Shown here: positions 43,463 through 49,360 of the stretch, one piece after another
Numbering within the stretch: position 1 is the stretch's first letter
Layout: each line of letters starts with the position of its first letter
NCBI GenBank assembly: GCA_001791045.1
Contig: MGDT01000006.1
Coordinates: forward strand, 44,957-94,316
From: Candidatus Uhrbacteria bacterium RIFCSPHIGHO2_01_FULL_63_20
GTDB lineage: Bacteria; Patescibacteriota; Patescibacteriia; UBA9934; GWF2-40-263
DNA: 49,360 nucleotides
Reading direction: 5' to 3'
The notes under the pieces: generated by a model
Databases searched by the model: none
Seen by the model: the letters and a program-made list of their open reading frames with translations, nothing else
What the model was told of the DNA's origin: nothing
Made by a program: the position numbers and the translations under genes

Positions 43463-45452
43463 TTTCCTGCACCACGTCGAACCGGCTCCGACTCATCGCC
43501 GCCACAAGCGGCGGCGGGTGTTCGGGCCGCTGTTCGCCGTGATCGCGCTCGCGCTCGTGGGATATGCCATCTGGCTCGCGGTCGCCGTCGGAGCGATCCT
43601 TGCCGCGGCCTCCGACGGGCGTGACGCGCTCGAGCGCTCGCGCGAGAGCGCCGAGGCGTTGGATTTCGAGGCGGCGCTCGTCGACCTGCGCCTGGCGGAC
43701 GACACCTTCGATCGCGCGCAGCGGCATCTGTCCGCGCTCGCGCCGCTCAAGGCGCTCCCGTGGGTCGGGACGCACGCGAAGGCGGCGGCGGCGCTGGTTG
43801 ATTCCGGCCGCAGCGTCGTCGCGGCGCTCGAGGAAGCGGTGGAGATCGGCGCCGACCTGGTGCGGTTGTCGGGGTTGTCCGCGCAGGACCTGGCCGACCT
43901 CGCCGAAGGGGCCGGCGGCCGCGTGAGCTTCGAGGACCTGCCGTCCGACACGAAACGCGCCATGTTGCGCCGGCTCGTCTCGTCCGCCGACGAGATCGAC
44001 CGGACGGTGGCGAGCATCGCGATCGCGCGCGACGAGCTGTCCGACCTCGACCGCACCGCGCTTTCCTCGCCGGTCCTCGCGGCGCTCGCGCCCGTGGACG
44101 CGAAGCTCGCGGGACTCGAGGCCATGATGCGGCTCCTCGCCCGCGCCGCGCGCGTGCTTCCGGCGTTCGCCGGCGCCGACGGAACGAAGACCGCGCTCCT
44201 CCAGTTCCTGAACGACACCGAGCTCCGGCCCGGCGGCGGGTTCATCGGCACCTACGGCGTGCTCGAGGTGAAGGACGCCGACATCGCCTCGCTCTCCACC
44301 CACGACGTATATGAGCTCGACGGCGCGGCCGCGCACGGCGTGACCGAACCGCCCCCGCCCCCGCTCAACCGCTATCTGGGCGCGGACAAATGGTTCTTCC
44401 GCGACGCCAACTGGTCGCCGGACTTCGCCGTCTCAGCGGAAACCTCCTTGCGGTTGTTCGCCCTCGAGGAACGCGCGAGCGGCCGTACGCCGACGGCGTT
44501 CGACGGGGTGATCGGGTTCACGACCGGTTTCGCCGCCGACCTCCTGCGGCTGACCGGCCCTCTCGAGGCCGGGGGCCAGACGTTCACTCCCGAGAACGTC
44601 GCCGACCGCCTGGAATACCAGGTGGAATTCGGGTACGCGGGGCAGGGGATCCCGCCCGAGCAGCGCAAGGCGATCCTCTCCGAACTCGTGGAAAAGATGA
44701 AGTCCGAGGTGTACGCGCTCCCCAGCTCGCGATGGAGCGCGTTCGCGACCGTCGTGGAACGCGCGCTCGTCGACAAACGGCTCATGCTCTACAGCCGCGA
44801 CGCGAAGGCCCAGGCCGTGATCGCGTCGGTGGGCTGGGGCGGCGCGGTGAAGACGCCCGCGTGGGGCGACGCGCTCATGGTCGTGGACGCGAACCTCGCG
44901 AGCCTGAAGAGCGACCCGTCGGTGCATCGCTCCGTGCGGTACGCGATCGCGCAAAACGCCTCGGGGGAGTACGTGGGTCGCACCACCATCCGCTATGAGC
45001 ACGCCGGACGGTTCGATTGGAAGACCACGCGCTATCGCACCTACACGCGGGTGTACGCGCCCTACGGCAGCAAGCTCCTGCGCGTCGAAGGATCGCTCGC
45101 CGACGACAAGATCAGGAACCCCTCGCTCGCGGCGGGGAGCCCGGACGTGTTCACCGAGCTCGGGTTCACGACCTTCGGCGCCTTCACCGCGGTGGAACCC
45201 GGGCAGACGCGCGAACTCGCCTTCGAATACCTGCTTGCGCAGAGCGTGGTGGATGCCATCCGTTCGGGCTCGTACCGGCTCGCGGTGTTCAAGCAGGCCG
45301 GAGCCGCGGACAACGGGTTGACGCTCCATCTCGATTTTGGTAAGAACCTCACGGACGCGTCCGTCCCCGAGGACCTGAGCCGGTGGGGGGATGACACCTA
45401 CAATCTGAACACGAAATTGGATCAGGACCTGGTGTTCGAGGTGGATCTGTGA
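43446..45452 (+). CDS. DUF4012-domain membrane protein
   Basis: N-terminal TM; LLQFLNDTELRPGGGFIGTYGVLEV. Confidence 0.88.
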   Translation: MSHSANFLHHVEPAPTHRRHKRRRVFGPLFAVIALALVGYAIWLAVAVGAILAAASDGRDALERSRESAEALDFEAALVDLRLADDTFDRAQRHLSALAPLKALPWVGTHAKAAAALVDSGRSVVAALEEAVEIGADLVRLSGLSAQDLADLAEGAGGRVSFEDLPSDTKRAMLRRLVSSADEIDRTVASIAIARDELSDLDRTALSSPVLAALAPVDAKLAGLEAMMRLLARAARVLPAFAGADGTKTALLQFLNDTELRPGGGFIGTYGVLEVKDADIASLSTHDVYELDGAAAHGVTEPPPPPLNRYLGADKWFFRDANWSPDFAVSAETSLRLFALEERASGRTPTAFDGVIGFTTGFAADLLRLTGPLEAGGQTFTPENVADRLEYQVEFGYAGQGIPPEQRKAILSELVEKMKSEVYALPSSRWSAFATVVERALVDKRLMLYSRDAKAQAVIASVGWGGAVKTPAWGDALMVVDANLASLKSDPSVHRSVRYAIAQNASGEYVGRTTIRYEHAGRFDWKTTRYRTYTRVYAPYGSKLLRVEGSLADDKIRNPSLAAGSPDVFTELGFTTFGAFTAVEPGQTRELAFEYLLAQSVVDAIRSGSYRLAVFKQAGAADNGLTLHLDFGKNLTDASVPEDLSRWGDDTYNLNTKLDQDLVFEVDL

Positions 45453-45455
45453 AAT

Positions 45456-46460
45456 ATGTTCGCAAAAAAAATCGGCATCGACTTGGGAACGACGACCGTG
45501 CTTGTTTACGTTCCCAAGCGCGGGATCATCCTGCATGAGCCGTCGGTGGTCGCCGTTTCTTCCATCGACAACAAGGTGTTGGCGGTGGGGAAGGAGGCCA
45601 AGGACATGCTCGGCCGCACGCCGGACACCATCGTCGCGCGCCGTCCGCTCAAGGACGGCGTCATCGCGGATTACCGCACCACCGAAGCGATGCTCCGGTA
45701 TTTCATCAACAAGGCGCTCGGCGGCGTCCGGCTGTTCCGTCCCGAGGTCATGGTGGCCGTGCCCGGCGGCATCACCTCGACCGAACGCCGCGCGGTGATC
45801 GACGCGGCGATCGCGGCGGGCGCGAAGGCGGCGTACGTGATCAAGGAACCGATCGTGGCCGCCATCGGGGCCAACATCCCGATCGGCAGCCCCTCGGGAC
45901 ACATGATCATCGACATCGGGGGAGGCACGTCTGAAATGGCCGTCATCTCGCTGGGCGGCATCGTGGCGTCCGAGTCGGTGCGCATCGGCGGGGTCAAGTT
46001 CGACGCGGCGATCGGGGAGTACGTGCGCCGCAAATACGGGCTCGCGATCGGCGAGCGCACCGCCGAAGACGTGAAGATCACCATCGGCTCGGCCATGTAC
46101 ATGCCCGAGAAGCTCACCATGGACGTGAAGGGGCGCGACATGATGAGCGGGCTCCCCAAGATCGTGAACATCTCGAGCGACGACGTGACCGCCGCCATCC
46201 AGAACGAGCTGGAAGGGATTATCGCGACCGTGAAAGAGGTGCTGCACAAGACCCCGCCGGAGCTCTCGGCGGACGTGATGGACAAGGGGATCGTGCTCTC
46301 CGGGGGTTCCTCCCAGCTGCGCAACCTCGACGCGCTGCTCGCCGAGGCCACGGGAGTGCCCACCTTCGTGGCCGAGGATCCGCAGCAGTGCGTGGTGAAA
46401 GGGACGGGGGTGGCGCTCGAGAACCTCGAAGCGTACAAACGAAGCATCTTCACCAGCTAG
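45456..46460 (+). CDS. mreB: Rod shape-determining protein MreB
   Basis: KIGIDLGTTTVLVYVPKRGIILHEPSVVA, MIIDIGGGTSEMAVISLGGIV. Confidence 0.97.
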   Translation: MFAKKIGIDLGTTTVLVYVPKRGIILHEPSVVAVSSIDNKVLAVGKEAKDMLGRTPDTIVARRPLKDGVIADYRTTEAMLRYFINKALGGVRLFRPEVMVAVPGGITSTERRAVIDAAIAAGAKAAYVIKEPIVAAIGANIPIGSPSGHMIIDIGGGTSEMAVISLGGIVASESVRIGGVKFDAAIGEYVRRKYGLAIGERTAEDVKITIGSAMYMPEKLTMDVKGRDMMSGLPKIVNISSDDVTAAIQNELEGIIATVKEVLHKTPPELSADVMDKGIVLSGGSSQLRNLDALLAEATGVPTFVAEDPQQCVVKGTGVALENLEAYKRSIFTS

Positions 46461-46466
46461 TCTCTC

Positions 46467-46537
46467 GCCGGACGGGTATCCGCCCTTGCCTTGCGGGACC
46501 TCCGGTCGCTGCGGCTGCGGTCTGACACCCATCCGGC
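46467..46537. repeat. Palindromic intergenic element GCCGGACGGGTATC ... GACACCCATCCGGC
   Basis: 14-bp arms with 2 mismatches, 43-nt spacer. Confidence 0.7.
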
Positions 46538-46557
46538 TCGTGTCGCCCGACCAAGTT

Positions 46558-47643
46558 ATGTCTACCATCGCCATCGACGCCTCGAGCGCGGGGAAAGAAA
46601 AGAAGACCGGCGTGGAGTGGTACGCGTTCCACCTGATCGAGGCCATGAAGAAACAGGCGTTGCGGGAAGGCGAACGCGTGGTGTTGTTGTCGCCCACGCC
46701 GCTCGCGAGGCCGCTGTCCGATCTGCCGGAGGGCTGGGAATCCCGTGTCCTTGCGTGGCCCGGAAGGGGATGGATGAGTATCCGCGTATCGCTCGAGATG
46801 ATGCTCCAACGGCCCGACCTCCTGTTCGTCCCGTCGCAAGGATTGCCGATCGTCTCGGCGCGGAAGACCGTGACCACCGTGCACGACGTGGGGTTTCGAC
46901 GGGTGCCGGAGGCGTACTCGGACGAAGCGCGTCAGACGCTCGGACGGGTGACGCGGGACGCGGTCACGCGCGCCGATCTCCTGCTCACCGTTTCAGCATT
47001 CAGCAACAGGGAGATCGTCGAGATGTACGGCGTCGACGCTTCTCGGATCGTCGTGACTCCCCTCGCGTCGGTGATGTCACGGCGCTCCCTCCCCCGCAAA
47101 CCGTTCTTCCTTTTCGTCGGTCGTCTCGAGCGCAAGAAAGGCGTGGCCGACCTGGTCCGCGCCTTCACCGCGTTCAAGGCGTCTCGTCCCGCGGACGATC
47201 CGTTCGAGTTGGTCCTCGCGGGTCCGCGAGGCTACGGCTACGAAGAAATCAAATCCGAAATCCGGAATTCGAAATACGAAAAGGATGTCCGGGAAATCGG
47301 GTACGTGCCCGAACACGACGTCGCGCGTCTCATGGGCGAGGCGGCCGCGTTCGTGTTCCCGTCCCGCTACGAAGGATTCGGGATGCCGCTCTTAGAAGCA
47401 ATGGCGTGTTCAACGCCCGTGATCGCCTCGGATATCCCGGTGTTCAGGGAAGTGGCAGGGGAGTCGGCGTTGTTCGTGCCGGTCGGCGACGTGCAGGCGT
47501 TGGCGGCAGCGTTGACTCGCATGGCCGACGACCGGGCGACGCGGGAGTCGTTCGCGCACAGCGGACGTGAACGGGTGAAGACGTTCTCCTGGGACGAGAC
47601 GGCGCGACTCACCTGGGAGTCCATCCGGAATGTGTTAGACTAA
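46558..47643 (+). CDS. GT4-family glycosyltransferase
   Basis: VTTVHDVGFRRVPEAY, FLFVGRLERKKGVADLVRAF, FPSRYEGFGMPLLEAMACSTPVIASD. Confidence 0.93.
   Translation: MSTIAIDASSAGKEKKTGVEWYAFHLIEAMKKQALREGERVVLLSPTPLARPLSDLPEGWESRVLAWPGRGWMSIRVSLEMMLQRPDLLFVPSQGLPIVSARKTVTTVHDVGFRRVPEAYSDEARQTLGRVTRDAVTRADLLLTVSAFSNREIVEMYGVDASRIVVTPLASVMSRRSLPRKPFFLFVGRLERKKGVADLVRAFTAFKASRPADDPFELVLAGPRGYGYEEIKSEIRNSKYEKDVREIGYVPEHDVARLMGEAAAFVFPSRYEGFGMPLLEAMACSTPVIASDIPVFREVAGESALFVPVGDVQALAAALTRMADDRATRESFAHSGRERVKTFSWDETARLTWESIRNVLD
47253..47280. repeat. Heptad array ATCCGAA/ATCCGGA/ATTCGAA/ATACGAA inside GT4 gene
   Basis: Four 7-mers encoding KSEIRNSKYEK in frame. Confidence 0.75.
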
Positions 47644-47651
47644 AGTGACAT

Positions 47652-48425
47652 ATGGACGAGGTGCTGAAGGAACTCAGGCGTTTGGGGCTTTCCGAGAAGG
47701 AGGCGCAGGTGTACGTCGCCTCGCTCGAGCTCGGTCCCGCCACGGTGCAGGACATCTCGCACAAGTCGCGGGTGAACCGCGCCACCACGTACGTCATGAT
47801 CGAGGCGCTGTCCGAGCGAGGGCTCATGAGCTCGTTCCAGCGCGGGAAGAAACGCTATTTCGTCCCCGAGTCGCCCGACCACTTGAAGCATCTCCTGCGT
47901 CACGAACGCACCGAGATCGAACAGAAAGAAGAGAGCCTCGGCAAGGTGCTCCCCATGCTGCTCGCCCTGTTCAACGTGGAAGGGGCCAAACCGCAGATCC
48001 GCTACCTCGAAGGGCCCGAAGGATTGCAGAGCGTGCGAGACACCTTCGTGGCGCTCAAGGGCGAATACATGCAGATCGTCCCGCTCGAGGAGGTGAAAAA
48101 GATGGGCGAGATCGTCTCGGGAAAGGAGGCCCACATCGGGAAGCTCGCGGTGACTTCGGCGAAACACCGCACGCTCATGGTCGCACGTCCCGAGACCGTG
48201 GACGATACCCCGCTCGTGAAGGACGGGGAATACCGCATCCTTCCGCCGGAGAAATTCCCGTTGTACGCGGACATCACGGTGCGGGAGAACCACGTGTTCT
48301 TTTTCTCGTACAGGTCCTCCATCCTGTCGGTGATCATCGTGAGCAAGGAAGTGGCGGACGCCGTACGGATGCTGTTCGATCTCGCGTGGGCAGGGGCCAA
48401 GGAGTTTCCCGAACGCCGGTCCTGA
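47652..48425 (+). CDS. TrmB-family transcriptional regulator
   Basis: LRRLGLSEKEAQVYVASLELGPATVQDISHKSRVNRATTYVMIEALSERGLM. Confidence 0.9.
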   Translation: MDEVLKELRRLGLSEKEAQVYVASLELGPATVQDISHKSRVNRATTYVMIEALSERGLMSSFQRGKKRYFVPESPDHLKHLLRHERTEIEQKEESLGKVLPMLLALFNVEGAKPQIRYLEGPEGLQSVRDTFVALKGEYMQIVPLEEVKKMGEIVSGKEAHIGKLAVTSAKHRTLMVARPETVDDTPLVKDGEYRILPPEKFPLYADITVRENHVFFFSYRSSILSVIIVSKEVADAVRMLFDLAWAGAKEFPERRS

Positions 48426-48429
48426 AATG

Positions 48430-48627
48430 AAAAAACGGGCGCTTGCGTGGCGTCCGTTTTCGTCCGGGGCGATGGGAAGGGCTTACGATCCGTCTCCACA
48501 ATGCATGTGCGGCTTCAGATAACGCGGGTGCCGGCGCAAGGGCTCGTGACCGATTTCCCATCCCATCTGGCTCTCCAACGCGTGCTCGCAAGCACCGGTT
48601 GCCTGCGGTCACCCACAAGGTGAGCGA
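48430..48627 (-). ncRNA. Candidate ~190-nt ncRNA (6S-like hypothesis)
   Basis: Promoter TTGACA-N17-TAGTCT on minus strand (48657-48662 / 48634-48639), hairpins, and a hairpin plus T6 end (CGGACGC...GCGCCCGTTTTTT) near 48430-48460; no good CDS. Confidence 0.45.
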
Positions 48628-48690
48628 CCAGGGAGACTATCAGGATTCGGCCCCCCTGTCAAGGGGAGGTGACAGGGGAAATCGATGATT

Positions 48691-48735
48691 TGCGAGGGTT
48701 TTAGGGGAGATAAGGGTTATAAGGGTGGCGAGGGT
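48691..48735. repeat. 9-bp array TGCGAGGGT/TTTAGGGGA/GATAAGGGT/TATAAGGGT/GGCGAGGGT
   Basis: Five consecutive degenerate nonamers. Confidence 0.8.
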
Positions 48736-48873
48736 TGACAGAAAGGGAGGGTTTTGTTAGTGTTTCCCGTTCCGCTGGTACTCCACGGAACCGTCGGGGG
48801 CATATCTTCCTGGCGAAGTAGGATGGAGGAGAGAGAGTGAGGAGAGAGTCCGCTGGGATGTATTCCGGCGAAG

Positions 48874-48907
48874 AAAAAGGCCCACGCATCGCGCGTCGGG
48901 CCTTTTT
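48874..48907. terminator. Bidirectional terminator AAAAAGGCCC...GGGCCTTTTT
   Basis: 10-bp inverted repeat with A/T runs. Confidence 0.88.
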
Positions 48908-48916
48908 GATTTCGCT

Positions 48917-49360
48917 TCAAGACGTCTCCTCAAGGGTTTCTTCCAGGCGGCGTCGCATGTCCGGTTCGTATGTTCCCCATTCCAGGGAATGCGCCACGCG
49001 TTCGCGTTCCCCGCGTTTGCGACCCTCCAGGATGGACCGCAGCGCCTCGGGACCGTCCGGTTCGCCGATCTTGCACAGGGACAGGGCGGCTTCGAGCCGG
49101 ATGGCGCGGTCGGTCCAACCAAGGAGGACGCGAAGCCGCTTCGCTGCCGCCGCGAGATGGATGTCGCCCGCTAATTTCGTCCCGAGCCGGAACGCTTCCT
49201 TGCGCGCGCCGGGAAGCCGCCGATATCCTTCCTCCTTGAGGTCTGGGAACAGGCCGGCGATCGCGTCCTTGAGCGCCTTGCGTTCCCAGGGAAACGGCCA
49301 GATGACGCGTACGGCGAGCGCGCGCAGCTCCGGGTCCGGTTCGCGCAGGAGCGGGCGCAC
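48917..49360 (-). CDS. HEAT-repeat-like protein, truncated by window edge
   Basis: LRALAVRVIW, IRLEAALSLCKIGEPDGPEALRSIL helical repeats. Confidence 0.55.
   Translation of the reverse strand: MRPLLREPDPELRALAVRVIWPFPWERKALKDAIAGLFPDLKEEGYRRLPGARKEAFRLGTKLAGDIHLAAAAKRLRVLLGWTDRAIRLEAALSLCKIGEPDGPEALRSILEGRKRGERERVAHSLEWGTYEPDMRRRLEETLEETS

Noticed and set aside
44433-46877. 814-aa minus-strand ORF
   Set aside because: Antisense to DUF4012 and mreB, both strongly supported on the plus strand

Overview
High-GC window with compact, overlapping genes and a reduced housekeeping gene set. The style suggests a Candidate Phyla Radiation / Patescibacteria bacterium (inference from gene content, not tested). 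UGA and UAA both act as stops, so there is no sign of recoding. Main blocks: (1) rplY, DUF3048 protein, prmC, sugar nucleotidyltransferase, prfA, rpmE, queA, rpsB-tsf; (2) a glycolysis cluster gap - type II NADH dehydrogenase - pgk - eno - HAD - PaaX/Cas2-like gene - gpmI; (3) PAP2, mltG, a 436-aa orphan, a UvrD-like helicase; (4) a minus-strand lexA - ORF58 - ORF82 - dinB cassette divergent from an aberrant metK; (5) lipoproteins, a TM0106-type RecB nuclease, a C39-like peptidase, xseA/xseB; (6) rplJ-rplL with a probable attenuator; (7) an envelope/glycosyltransferase block with DUF4012 and mreB. No rRNA, tRNA or CRISPR array was found by eye. Most interesting observations: an unidentified ~1 kb structured minus-strand RNA locus (about 2886-3876) with its own promoter and terminator; a PaaX/Cas2-like gene tightly bracketed by two near-identical palindromes that differ by a compensatory base-pair swap; and a dispersed set of degenerate 7-bp and 9-bp tandem arrays and short palindromes, several lying in frame inside housekeeping genes. 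All identifications are by motif reading only; no database or folding search was run.
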